From Nitrosomonas sp. (GTDB lineage Bacteria > Pseudomonadota > Gammaproteobacteria > Burkholderiales > Nitrosomonadaceae), in the NCBI GenBank assembly GCA_024282035.1, contig JAMWZR010000023.1, positions 1 to 36,232 on the forward strand: a DNA stretch of 36,232 nt. The letters run 5' to 3'. This document shows, piece by piece, positions 1 to 8,170 of this stretch; position 1 is the stretch's first letter; each line of letters opens with the position of its first letter. A program made the position numbers and the translations under genes. A model generated the notes under the pieces. The model saw only the letters and a list, made by a program, of their open reading frames with translations. It searched no databases and had not been told where the DNA came from.

Positions 1-1098
1 TTGGATAAGTATGTTCCAGGGAAATTTCTAATGGAAACACTGGATGATTGGCAATATAACATCGTAGGAATATGTCAATCCGGTCAGGAAGCGTTGACAC
101 GTATCAGGCAAGAAAAAGTTGAATTGATACTTACAGATATCGATCTGAAAGACTGTAGTGGAGTCAATTTAAATCGACTATCCGATACGCAAGCCGATTC
201 TTCAAGTCTTTATATTTACTTTACTTCCTTTGCTACAGAATTGATCATCGAACAAGTAATCGATACTGCAATTGATTATGGATGCAATATCATCAGAAAT
301 GATTCTGATGGTTCATACAAGAAATTTGAATCCATATTTTGCCAACAATTTGGTATCAGTCAGACCAAAAGTTTTATTAAACATTTAACCGCCAAACCGA
401 TTCAAATATTATTGGTTGATGATCAGCAGATTGTTTTGTGGGGCCTGGAAAAGCTCATCGAGAGCAAAAAACCTAGAATGGAAGTTATCGGTTCTGTGAC
501 GAATATTGACGATGCCTTGCTACTGGTTGAGCAAAAACAGCCCGATTTAGTCATATTGAACATTAAGCTCAATGGCGCCGATTGTTTGCATTCAATTTCC
601 AGTTTTACTCGCAATGAACATACCAAGATAGTAATTTTTACCGAAATCGAAGAAATGGATCTGATCGATCAAGCGGTATTAAATGGTGCAAGAGGCATCG
701 TGCATCGGAAGGAATCCATGCAAGTCATCGTCAGAGCCATTGAAAAAATTCATGAAGGAGAACTGTGGCTTGATCGAAGAACAACAGGACGCATTTTTTT
801 GCAGAATTCTCGGTTGGGACGGCGAGCGCACAATGCTGGCGACGACAAGATCACATCATTGACACGTAAAGAGTGCATGATTTTACAAGCCTTTTCCGAT
901 GGTGCAGGGGGGGAGCAAAACAAGCAAATTGCTGCCAAATTATGTATGAGTGAGCATACACTGCGTAATCACTTGACCTCCATTTTCAGCAAACTGGGAA
1001 TTAAAAACCGATTTAGTTTATTTGCATACGCAAAACAACATTTCCCTCAAGCCGAGTCGAATCATTCGATGCGTGGTGGATGCCAGAAGAATCGCTAA
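1..1098 (+). CDS. LuxR/NarL-type response regulator with two receiver domains, 5' truncated
   Basis: This is a transcriptional regulator whose N-terminus lies outside the window. The visible frame opens within helix 1 of a first receiver domain, without its first beta strand and acidic pair, so the TTG at base 1 is probably not the real start. That first receiver keeps the expected phosphoacceptor (D46 in LILTDIDL). A second receiver spans about residues 133-255 and has the acidic pair D140-D141, T214 and K237, but the phosphoacceptor position is asparagine (N187, in VILNIKL). A LuxR-type helix-turn-helix follows at about 285-350 (SLTRKE, NKQIAAKL, SEHTLRNHL, KLGIKNR). Two receivers ahead of one DNA-binding domain is unusual for this family. 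The cognate kinase is not in view, and I cannot tell which genes it controls. The class call is firm. Confidence 0.85.
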   Translation: MDKYVPGKFLMETLDDWQYNIVGICQSGQEALTRIRQEKVELILTDIDLKDCSGVNLNRLSDTQADSSSLYIYFTSFATELIIEQVIDTAIDYGCNIIRNDSDGSYKKFESIFCQQFGISQTKSFIKHLTAKPIQILLVDDQQIVLWGLEKLIESKKPRMEVIGSVTNIDDALLLVEQKQPDLVILNIKLNGADCLHSISSFTRNEHTKIVIFTEIEEMDLIDQAVLNGARGIVHRKESMQVIVRAIEKIHEGELWLDRRTTGRIFLQNSRLGRRAHNAGDDKITSLTRKECMILQAFSDGAGGEQNKQIAAKLCMSEHTLRNHLTSIFSKLGIKNRFSLFAYAKQHFPQAESNHSMRGGCQKNR

Positions 1099-1192
1099 AT
1101 AGAAGAACAGATAAATAAAGTTTGCGGAAGCTATTACATTTATCTCAAAAATTCAATATCTTATCCACTAAGACAATCCTATTGAGTTTTTA

Positions 1193-2671
1193 TCAGGTTC
1201 CGCAGAATGTTTGGTATATTCGTTCAGAGTCGGGCGCAGGGGTTGTGTAGTGAGAAAATGCAGGATTATCGGTGTAAGGATCTGATATGGCAGCAAGTAG
1301 CTGATGCAGTAAGAAAAAATCTCCATTCCCGGCTGCAACTAAGACATCTTCAACACGATGATTGCGCGGAATAATGGCGGGATTGTATGACTTCATTAGA
1401 TTCAGTGCGTTATCTTTCGATTGCTCTTGACGACCTAATCGATCCTGCCAGCGCCCATACCAAGACATAAACTGGGAGTTCTGGATCAATTTTGCATCAG
1501 TAAGGTGATTCTGTGTCAAAGTGCGTAGAAACATCGTGTAATCAACTCGATTAACTTTCATCCAGGATAGAAGGTCAGTAATCAACTCAATATCCTGATT
1601 CTCTTCATTAAATAATCCCAACTTCTGACGCATGCCTTTTAACCAATTGGCCTGAAACTTTTCTGGAAAAGCATGGATTGCTTCTTCGGCCAGAGTGACG
1701 GCCTCACTTTGCTGAGAATCCAACAGGGGCAGCAATGATTCAGCAAAACGCGCGAGATTCCAATGTGCAGCCAGAGGCTGATTCTCGTAACTATATCGAG
1801 CATGATGATCGATCGAACTAAAAACGGTAGCAGGGTCGTAGTCATCCATGAAAGCACATGGCCCGTAATCAATAGTTTCTCCACTAATAGCCATGTTGTC
1901 AGTGTTCATGACGCCATGGATAAAACCAACAAGCATCCACTGAGCGATCAGTGCTGCCTGACGTTCAATGACTTGATTCAGTAGTGCGAGGTAAGGGCGA
2001 GCAGATTGTACTAATTCGGGATAATGTCGCTGAATGACGTAATCCGCCAACATTTTCAGTTGCTCCAATTGACCGAGTCTTGCTGCGTATTCAAATGTAC
2101 CCACTCGAATATGGCTGGTAGCCGTTCTTGTCAATATTGCTCCAGGCAGGCGGGTTTCGCGCATGATTGTTTCACCGGTAGTTGTAACGGCTAGACTACG
2201 GGTGGTTGGGATTCCAAGAGCATGCATGGCTTCACTGATGATGTATTCACGCAACATTGGACCAAGAGCTGCGCGCCCATCACCCCTCCGGGAAAAAGGG
2301 GTTTGGCCAGAACCTTTCAATTGGATATCAATACGTTTTCCAACTGGCGTGATGTGCTCACCGATTAATATCGCTCGACCATCACCGAGCATGGTGAATT
2401 GCCCGAACTGATGACCAGCATAGGCCTGCGCAATCGGTTGAGCGCCTTCTGGTAAGTTGTTGCCACTTAGCATCAGTGCTATATCGTTATCCGGAATGGC
2501 TTCGAAATGGAGTCCCAATTCATTGGCCAATGTGCGATTTAGAATGATCAGTTGGGGAGAATCCACAGGAACAGGTTCAAGGCGAGCGTAAAAAACCTGC
2601 GGTAATCTGGCATAGCTGTTATCAAACTGCCATCCAATCGTTGGTTTCATTGATCGTGCATCTGTTTTCAT
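1193..2671 (-). CDS. selO: Protein adenylyltransferase SelO (YdiU family)
   Basis: SelO is a pseudokinase-fold enzyme that transfers AMP from ATP onto protein hydroxyls and is linked to redox stress responses. The 492 residues match the family length. Visible landmarks are YAGHQFGQF (84-92), the glycine-rich [23 protein letters not shown] (118-134) for nucleotide binding, and the catalytic/metal segment HGVMNTDN (252-259) followed by D268 in DYGPCAF. The C-terminal TFCGT carries a cysteine (C490), the position that is selenocysteine in many eukaryotic SelO proteins. The start ATG has no strong ribosome binding site; a second ATG seven codons in is possible. It lies 43 nt downstream of the FMO-like gene on the same strand, so the two are probably co-transcribed. 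Confidence 0.93.
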   Translation of the reverse strand: MKTDARSMKPTIGWQFDNSYARLPQVFYARLEPVPVDSPQLIILNRTLANELGLHFEAIPDNDIALMLSGNNLPEGAQPIAQAYAGHQFGQFTMLGDGRAILIGEHITPVGKRIDIQLKGSGQTPFSRRGDGRAALGPMLREYIISEAMHALGIPTTRSLAVTTTGETIMRETRLPGAILTRTATSHIRVGTFEYAARLGQLEQLKMLADYVIQRHYPELVQSARPYLALLNQVIERQAALIAQWMLVGFIHGVMNTDNMAISGETIDYGPCAFMDDYDPATVFSSIDHHARYSYENQPLAAHWNLARFAESLLPLLDSQQSEAVTLAEEAIHAFPEKFQANWLKGMRQKLGLFNEENQDIELITDLLSWMKVNRVDYTMFLRTLTQNHLTDAKLIQNSQFMSWYGRWQDRLGRQEQSKDNALNLMKSYNPAIIPRNHRVEDVLVAAGNGDFFLLHQLLAAISDPYTDNPAFSHYTTPAPDSERIYQTFCGT

Positions 2672-2714
2672 TGATTTTATCTTGATTGTTTCATTCGCGT
2701 GACGAAAGCCTTGT

Positions 2715-3983
2715 TTACTTCGTCATTGCCTTATTGAGTTGGTTCAAATAAGTTTGGTAATGCACTTCAAGAGCATGACGCGGATGGGCAATAAATTGAC
2801 GAGCCCACTTTTCAGCCTCGGTGTGTGCTTGTTTCTGCCAATTGTCCGGTAATCGAGTTTTTCCGGTCAGCCATCGAGCGATCAATCGGGACTGCACTTC
2901 AGCCAAAGTCCAGATACAACCTTGCGGCTGCAATAAGCCAACAAAACACAGATTCGAATGTTCTGGGTGAAAAATCCGGAGGTACAGTGGAATCTGACAA
3001 GCTTCTTCCCAGTTGATTAGATCGGAGTCAAAAAAAGCAAAGTGAATCCTGTATCCCGTAGCTGCAATGACAACGTCGTAATCTGCTCTGGAGCCATCTG
3101 TGAAATGGACTGTGGATTGATTGACTGCCCGGATGCCTGGGCGGGGAAAGATTTTGCCGTGGCGTATCCGGCCAAAAATTTCTGAATTGATCGTCGGGTG
3201 CGCTTGAGTGGGCAAAAAGTCGGGTTCAGGCAAACCATAGTCACGGTAACGACCGATATGGAGCCGCAGCGAAATTGTTTGTAACCAGTTCTGCAATATT
3301 TGCGGCAGCCACTGTAGAGAGGCGGCAAAAGTATCGGTTGGTTTTCCCATGATCAATTTGGGGATGATATATTGCGGTGAACGCAGGCTCATATCGACTC
3401 GAGCCGCGACATAACTTGCTGCAACCGCACAATCACATCCAGAATTGCCGGCGCCAATGACTAACACTCGCTGGTTTCTGGTTTTTTCATCGGTTTTAAA
3501 ATCATGAGCATGCAGATATATGCCAGAAAATCGATCCTTCCATTCGGGATGTCGAGGAACGGTAAGATGTCCACTGGCGACTAGGAGGATGTCGAATTCC
3601 TGTTGTGTACCTGAGTTGAGTGTTAGACACCACCCGCCATTCCGCATTTTTTCAACGTGTAAAACTGTGGTATTGAACTGAATGTATTGTTCAAGATGAA
3701 ATTGTTTTGCGTAAGTTTTAAAGTAAGCCAGTATTTGTTGATGACTCGGATAATCAGGGTAATGTGCCGGCATGGGGAAATCGCTGAATTGCGATACCGA
3801 CTTGCTGGAAATCGTATGAGTCATGTATGAAATACTACTATGACCCGTACCGGTGCTGTATATCCAGCTGCCACCGATCTGGTGATTTTGCTCAAAACAG
3901 ACTATGTCATGTAGACCGGCTTCCACCAAGTTTTTTATTGCGGTCAAACCGGAACAGCCTGCGCCGATGATTGCTATGCGCAT
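2715..3983 (-). CDS. FMO-like flavin-dependent monooxygenase
   Basis: A two-dinucleotide-fold flavoprotein of 422 residues. An FAD-binding GAGCSG lies at residues 7-12 followed by the acidic strand end (CFEQN). The FMO-type signature [11 protein letters not shown] sits at 152-162, just before the NADPH motif GAGNSG at 177-182. A late ATGY motif is also present. Together these place it with flavin-containing monooxygenases and related Baeyer-Villiger-type enzymes, which oxygenate soft heteroatoms or ketones using NADPH and O2. The substrate cannot be read from sequence. A TATAAT-like promoter lies about 50 bp upstream, and selO follows 43 nt downstream, suggesting a two-gene unit. No clear ribosome binding site precedes the ATG. 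Confidence 0.88.
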   Translation of the reverse strand: MRIAIIGAGCSGLTAIKNLVEAGLHDIVCFEQNHQIGGSWIYSTGTGHSSISYMTHTISSKSVSQFSDFPMPAHYPDYPSHQQILAYFKTYAKQFHLEQYIQFNTTVLHVEKMRNGGWCLTLNSGTQQEFDILLVASGHLTVPRHPEWKDRFSGIYLHAHDFKTDEKTRNQRVLVIGAGNSGCDCAVAASYVAARVDMSLRSPQYIIPKLIMGKPTDTFAASLQWLPQILQNWLQTISLRLHIGRYRDYGLPEPDFLPTQAHPTINSEIFGRIRHGKIFPRPGIRAVNQSTVHFTDGSRADYDVVIAATGYRIHFAFFDSDLINWEEACQIPLYLRIFHPEHSNLCFVGLLQPQGCIWTLAEVQSRLIARWLTGKTRLPDNWQKQAHTEAEKWARQFIAHPRHALEVHYQTYLNQLNKAMTK

Positions 3984-4034
3984 GTTTTAGTAAATTCGGA
4001 AGAAATTGAAAATGCCAGTCAAAAATCAACCAGC

Positions 4035-4063
4035 ATTATAAAGGTTTTGCACTGCAGAATCAG
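4035..4063 (-). promoter_or_regulatory. Possible sigma70 promoter for the FMO-like gene
   Basis: On the minus strand a perfect TATAAT (4035-4040) is preceded 17 nt upstream by CTGATT (4058-4063), a weak match to the -35 box. Transcription would begin about 45 nt before the ATG at 3983. The call rests only on these matches. Confidence 0.4.
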
Positions 4064-4086
4064 ATCATGCAACGGTCATATGGAAC

Positions 4087-4120
4087 AGGCACAGGATATA
4101 CACAATTTTATCCTGTGCCT
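4087..4120. terminator. Perfect 12-bp hairpin downstream of the glycoside-hydrolase-like gene
   Basis: The arms AGGCACAGGATA (4087-4098) and TATCCTGTGCCT (4109-4120) are exact inverted repeats with a 10-nt loop. The hairpin begins 17 nt past the stop of the minus-strand gene at 4138, which is where a terminator would sit. No long U-tract follows in either direction, so a transcript-stabilising stem or a protein-binding site is also possible. Confidence 0.5.
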
Positions 4121-4137
4121 TATTACTTAAGGTTTAT

Positions 4138-5286
4138 TTAATTGGTACAAGAAACATAAGATGCTGGACAACTCGCTGCAAGTCCGCCAGTAGGGCTGGT
4201 TTTTTGTGCTTTTGCATTAAGAACCTCCAGGACTCTTTTATAGATAACTGGTGTTCTGGTCCAGAAAAGATAGTTTGCATGCAAATTATCCCTCGCAAAG
4301 TTCAATATTTCCTGAATCGTTGGTTTGTGACCCTTGCCATCGTGGCGAGTGTTAAGATAATTGGATTCCTCTACTTGTGCTCCCAAAGGCATTAAGCCTT
4401 TATTCTTGGGGAAATAGGTGTAAACTCCTGGGGGAGAACCTGGATAAAGTAAACCTGGATCATCTGGAAATACATCTGTAGCACTAAGCATTCCCCCGGT
4501 AACCTTTAAGTTATCGACTACTGACTTGATGAGGGGACGTGGATAATTGGTATATTGGAATACCATCGTATGTGGAAATTGCTTGCGCATGTGAGTATCC
4601 ATGTTCATGAGATTTTTATAAAACATGTTGATTTGCGCATCAGTCAATGGTTTGATTGGATGTCCCAGCGCCGTTTCCTGCAGTCCAATACCTTCAAAAT
4701 TTGGGCTGGAATCATACCGTTTGCCAAGAGCAGTAATCAAGGCTGCCAACCGTTCTTTTACAGCATTATTCCAAAGCTTGAGATTGTATCCTTTCACGAC
4801 ATTACTGCCATATGCTCCGATCGGAAAAACTCCGCCTTCATATTGGGCAGTGAGTAAGTAATCGGGCACTAACTTGGTTTTGTCGAATGATTTGGTTTCT
4901 AGGAGAATTACCAAGCGTTTGTTACGAGCGGTAATTTCCTTCAGACGCGCATCGATTGATTTGAAATTGTATACACCTTGAGTCTTTTCGAGTTCAGACC
5001 ATTCAAAACGAATCACAACACCACGAAGTGCAGGTGTCTCGGCAAGCTCGGTATAGACTGCATTCATCAAATTGGGGTTATTGGGATCACCAACCAACAT
5101 GGTATAGTGACCAGGGTTCCATTTGATGGGGTTGTCTGTGGCTGCATGTCCATGTTGAAGTGTAAATATGCTAATCAGACTCACTCCGAAAAATACCAAA
5201 AATAATTTGCAAATCACTGAAAGACCGCGAGTGATACTCGAATTGAGTGGAAATTGGGTAATACAAAGAATTTGCATTAACTGCAT
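4138..5286 (-). CDS. Secreted glycoside-hydrolase-like TIM-barrel protein
   Basis: An exported protein of 382 residues. I place the start at 5286 because AAAAGGAG lies 7 nt upstream there, although the frame is open further 5'. A long N-terminus is followed by a hydrophobic segment (about 22-43) and a signal-peptidase-like site at HGHAA (45-49). The mature part resembles clan-A glycoside hydrolases: an early strand with RFEWSELE (93-100) followed by the G-x-Y found near strand 2 of GH5/GH42-like barrels, GLQETALG with E204 as a possible acid/base, and GAQVEES with E307 or E308 as a possible nucleophile. The end has two cysteines (C-P-A-S-Y-V-S-C). I cannot name a family or substrate; the fold and catalytic residues are inferred. 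It stands alone between intergenic regions. Confidence 0.65.
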   Translation of the reverse strand: MQLMQILCITQFPLNSSITRGLSVICKLFLVFFGVSLISIFTLQHGHAATDNPIKWNPGHYTMLVGDPNNPNLMNAVYTELAETPALRGVVIRFEWSELEKTQGVYNFKSIDARLKEITARNKRLVILLETKSFDKTKLVPDYLLTAQYEGGVFPIGAYGSNVVKGYNLKLWNNAVKERLAALITALGKRYDSSPNFEGIGLQETALGHPIKPLTDAQINMFYKNLMNMDTHMRKQFPHTMVFQYTNYPRPLIKSVVDNLKVTGGMLSATDVFPDDPGLLYPGSPPGVYTYFPKNKGLMPLGAQVEESNYLNTRHDGKGHKPTIQEILNFARDNLHANYLFWTRTPVIYKRVLEVLNAKAQKTSPTGGLAASCPASYVSCTN

Positions 5287-5596
5287 GTGAATACTCCTTT
5301 TAATATGAAAAGGAATCCTGAAGAATCGCAGCGTGAGATGAAACCTAAGGCGAACTACACCTGGGGAACAATGTGAATTAGACAAAAAACTGAGTATTGA
5401 ACAAATACTCTTTGACTCGCTTGCGTTTATTGATAATCAGAATTTCCTGGACAGCAGAATAATGCAATACGATTAAATCAAAAGTTTGAACAATGGGGTG
5501 TTTTCTTATTATTTTATTTTATAAAGTATAATACTTTACTTTAAAACAATGTGTTGCAATGATTTTGCAAATTTTGAAAAAAATTTGAAGGATTGA
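5287..5596. other. AT-rich intergenic region with two inverted repeats
   Basis: No convincing gene is seen. It carries GAGTATT / AATACTC (5392-5398 and 5404-5410), a 7-bp stem with a 5-nt loop, and a 17-nt odd palindrome, TAAAGTAT-A-ATACTTTA (5522-5538), with a TATAAT core. These could be operator or promoter elements for the glycoside-hydrolase-like gene, whose start lies to the left. Confidence 0.4.
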
Positions 5597-5761
5597 ATGG
5601 TTATTACTGTAAAAAAAATTGACTTCTATCCAATCAGAGAATAGCCAGAAGTTATTACTGAAACATCACCTTTCTATGTGTTTAACCATCATGTGCCATC
5701 TCATTCTGAAGAGGGGTCGAAAAAGTTTTTAGTATCGAATATCAATGAATGGATTGCTTGA
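5597..5761 (+). pseudogene. Possible small gene interrupted by an in-frame amber codon
   Basis: An ATG with a good ribosome binding site (GAAGGATTGA just upstream) opens a 55-codon frame that is broken only by a TAG at codon 16 (5642-5644). Reading through it gives a protein-like sequence: MVITVKKIDFYPIRE before the stop, then 38 residues including PFYVFNHHVPSH and FLVSNINEWIA before TGA. A single CAG-to-TAG change would explain it. I recognise no family. It could be a recently inactivated small gene, a sequence error, or chance; the AT-rich setting makes chance stops, and therefore chance frames, less informative. Confidence 0.3.
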
Positions 5762-5869
5762 TATTTATCCAACCGAAGCTCGAAAGTATTGTGTAAGTCA
5801 GATTGATTTGATAGTACGTTTAGTTACATGCAGTTTATGCCTTGTATGGAGATTCAATGCGAATTTTGT

Positions 5870-6202
5870 TTATTGCTTGCATTTGATAAATAAATTGCGG
5901 CTGGCTATAGCACCGCTCTGGAAAGTATGAGAAACCGAATTTATTTTTGTTCGAGCCTCAAATTCACGAACCGCATTTGACAGTGATACGACTTCACCTT
6001 GTTGATTGAGTATTTGGTATCCACGAGTGCTACAAATTTCTCCGGCTTTTTCGAGGCAGTGACTATAATTCATGCCTGAGCCACTGCAATTGACATTGTA
6101 GCCTTTGGAGCCATCTGCAAGATAGATTTCCTTGAATGAAACACAACCGGCAAGTAATGTAATTGAAGTTAACAATATTGACAGATGAAAAACGCGTGCC
6201 AT
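5870..6202 (-). CDS. Small hypothetical lipoprotein
   Basis: A 110-residue protein with a lipoprotein signal: MARVFHL, then a hydrophobic stretch ending in the lipobox LLAGC, with C20 as the likely lipidated residue. I start it at 6202 because AGGGAAATAAA precedes that ATG and the signal peptide begins there; a longer open frame upstream lacks these features. The mature part has further cysteines (in NCSGSG, HCLEKAG, EICSTRG and near the end, IKCKQ) that could form disulfides. It is probably anchored on the periplasmic side of a membrane. No family is recognised. It is divergent from the cyclase-FHA gene, with 247 bp between them. Confidence 0.65.
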   Translation of the reverse strand: MARVFHLSILLTSITLLAGCVSFKEIYLADGSKGYNVNCSGSGMNYSHCLEKAGEICSTRGYQILNQQGEVVSLSNAVREFEARTKINSVSHTFQSGAIASRNLFIKCKQ

Positions 6203-6449
6203 TTTATTTCCCTGTAACTTGATTAAAGAATGTTGTAGCAAACTGACTTGATATAAAGAAATCTTGATTTCCTGATTCAAACCTTTCGAATATTTTAGCA
6301 GGTGCATGTGAACAATGCAGTGATTCTTGATTTGATCAAACTACGGACACGGCATACAGTATCGATAAATTTATATTTCAACTTTTGATTGGTGGTTTTG
6401 AGTTACATGTAAACTGAATCACTGTTTTACTCCTACCGGTAAAATTAAC
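6203..6449. promoter_or_regulatory. Divergent intergenic region with short palindromes
   Basis: This gap separates the minus-strand lipoprotein from the plus-strand cyclase. It holds the palindrome TTACATGTAA (6403-6412) and the inverted repeat TTTTAC / GTAAAA (6425-6430 and 6439-6444) just before the cyclase start. Promoters for both genes must lie here, but none can be assigned with confidence. Confidence 0.3.
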
Positions 6450-7445
6450 TTGACTGTACTAGACGATTTTTTATTGAACCTAGAGAAACTGGACTTAACA
6501 GAGATCATTCGCCTGCAAAACCAGATTTCCAATACATTGACACAGCGATTTGGGAAGTCTGTGGCATTGGCCTCGAGTGATATTGTTGGCAGTACATCAT
6601 ATTTTGCTCACTTTGGAGATGAAGTGGGGCGGCGTTTGCAACAACAGCATTTTGATTTTCTTGCGCAAGCGATAGAGAAATCGGATGGTCAATTTATCGA
6701 TATGGTAGGTGATAGTGCCCTCATGGTTTATCCATCTGTTGAATCAGCGATAAGACATGCGCTTGAATTTAAGAGGATAATGCAAAAAAGTAATTATGAT
6801 TTGCCTACGGAAAAAAAGTGGGCATCCCGTATTGGGATTCATAGTGGAATCGTTCTCACCGATGGTGTCATTTACTCTGGCGATTCTATTAATATCTGTG
6901 TAAAAATTTCCTCTACTGCGCAAGCAGGTGCGATTCGTTTGTCAAAAACAGCCTTTAGTGAACTGCCCAATCTGCTTCGCTTGGCTTGTCGAAATATTGG
7001 CACCATCACTTTGCCAAGCACTTCATTATCGATCGAAGTTGCTGATCTAGTTTGGCAGGATCTGTTACTGATTCCGTCCGTGTTGCTAATCGAAGAGACA
7101 GGTGCAAGGCACTTACTACCGGAGCAGCCTGTAGTGAGTTTTGGTCGAATGGCTACGATTGAAGGATCTAAGGCCAATGATATCGTTTTGGAGCACCCGG
7201 ATCCTTATTCTTCTAAACTGATCAGCCGATGGCATTTCGAAGTGTTGCAAGCAGCTGAAGGATTGGTGTTGCATGTACTTTCCGACAAATTGACAGAAGT
7301 AGATGGTCATGCCATTGCGCCTGGTGAGTATGTTCCTATCAGGATCGGCAGTCGTGTGCGTGTGGCTGGTGTGTTGACCATTCGATTCTTGGCCAATATG
7401 GAATCACTAAACAGCATGGAAACCATTATTGTTGAGAGCCTATAG
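6450..7445 (+). CDS. Class III adenylate/guanylate cyclase domain fused to an FHA domain
   Basis: A 331-residue soluble signalling protein. Residues about 36-190 form a class III cyclase domain: SSDIVGST with metal ligand D44, MVGDSALMVY with second metal D88, and GDSINIC with N148. Residues about 225-315 form an FHA domain (SFGR at 230-233, ISRWHF at 258-263), which binds phosphothreonine peptides. Substrate residues look altered: the lysine that contacts adenine is D84, the specificity aspartate is I141, and the transition-state arginine is K152. It may have unusual nucleotide specificity or be catalytically weak. The start is a TTG without a clear ribosome binding site; no in-frame ATG occurs before the catalytic core, so TTG is the best choice. 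Its partner kinase is not in view. Confidence 0.88.
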   Translation: MTVLDDFLLNLEKLDLTEIIRLQNQISNTLTQRFGKSVALASSDIVGSTSYFAHFGDEVGRRLQQQHFDFLAQAIEKSDGQFIDMVGDSALMVYPSVESAIRHALEFKRIMQKSNYDLPTEKKWASRIGIHSGIVLTDGVIYSGDSINICVKISSTAQAGAIRLSKTAFSELPNLLRLACRNIGTITLPSTSLSIEVADLVWQDLLLIPSVLLIEETGARHLLPEQPVVSFGRMATIEGSKANDIVLEHPDPYSSKLISRWHFEVLQAAEGLVLHVLSDKLTEVDGHAIAPGEYVPIRIGSRVRVAGVLTIRFLANMESLNSMETIIVESL

Positions 7446-7822
7446 TTTTTATTGGAGCTTCTAGCTTAGTGTGCGGCTGTTTGTGAGATAAACAGGAAGA
7501 TATGCAGTTTGTTTTAGGCGTTATTCACACAAATGCATCCGTACATTTCTGGTATCGTAACTTATTGATGTTGATGTAGTCATTTCACTATATGTCCTGT
7601 TTTGCAGCGAAGAAATGGCCCAGAATCATGAAAAAACTGCAATGCTCTGTTTTTTGATTCATCTCTTGTAGGTAATTTTCCTACATTCTGATTGGAAAAT
7701 TACCTAAGCGTATTTAGGCGCAACTTCCATTTACTTCGATCTCTTGATGCCTGAAAATTCACACTGTGTAAGGTAGTGAAACTTGGATTAAGATATTGTT
7801 CTAAATCGAAAGGAGCATTGAA
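7446..7822 (+). promoter_or_regulatory. Leader/promoter region of flhDC
   Basis: 377 bp with no convincing gene. It should hold the class I flagellar promoter and its regulator sites. The only strong structure is the 13-bp inverted repeat listed separately. A 25-codon ATG frame at about 7501 has a purine-rich stretch too close to its start to be convincing. AAAGGAG lies 9 nt before flhD and is a good ribosome binding site. Confidence 0.5.
7669..7706. repeat. Perfect 13-bp inverted repeat upstream of flhD
   Basis: TAGGTAATTTTCC (7669-7681) and GGAAAATTACCTA (7694-7706) are exact reverse complements separated by 12 nt, ending 116 bp before the flhD start. There is no U-tract after it, so it is not a standard terminator. 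It could be a paired operator half-site or an mRNA stem in the flhDC leader. Confidence 0.7.
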
Positions 7823-8140
7823 ATGGAATCAGATCAAATGTTGGGTGAAATCAGAGACATCAATTTGAGCTACCTGATGCTGGCCAAGCAGATGTTGCGT
7901 GAAGACAAAGTTTCTGCCATGTATCGATTGGGTATCAATCAGGATGTAGCAGAAATTCTGGATAAACTGACGTCAGCGCAGTTGGTCAAAATGGCAGCTT
8001 CAAATATGCTGCTGTGCCGTTTTCGTTTTGATGATCGTCTGATTGCTGAAATGCTATCGAATGATAATCGTGATCAAACCATCACCAAATCGCATGCAGC
8101 CATCCTGATGGCAGGTAAGCCAGCTGAAGCGATTGTCTGA
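7823..8140 (+). CDS. flhD: Flagellar transcriptional activator FlhD
   Basis: FlhD is one half of the FlhD4C2 master regulator that switches on class II flagellar genes. The 105-residue protein begins MESDQMLGEIRDINLSYLML and continues AKQMLREDK, then LGINQDVAEILDKLTSAQ, all typical of the family, at the usual length. A strong ribosome binding site (AAAGGAG) precedes the ATG. It is followed 30 nt later by flhC, forming the expected operon. Its presence predicts a motile organism with flagellar genes elsewhere in the genome. Confidence 0.95.
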   Translation: MESDQMLGEIRDINLSYLMLAKQMLREDKVSAMYRLGINQDVAEILDKLTSAQLVKMAASNMLLCRFRFDDRLIAEMLSNDNRDQTITKSHAAILMAGKPAEAIV

Positions 8141-8170
8141 TTAGTTATCACACAAAAACAGGAGATTATC

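Noticed and set aside
5745-5930. 61-codon plus-strand frame downstream of the amber-interrupted ORF.
   Set aside because: No ribosome binding site; it overlaps the 3' end of the lipoprotein gene on the other strand and has no recognisable domain.
7501-7578. 25-codon frame in the flhDC leader preceded by AGGAAG.
   Set aside because: The purine stretch is only 2 nt from the ATG, too near for efficient initiation, and no homology is recognised.
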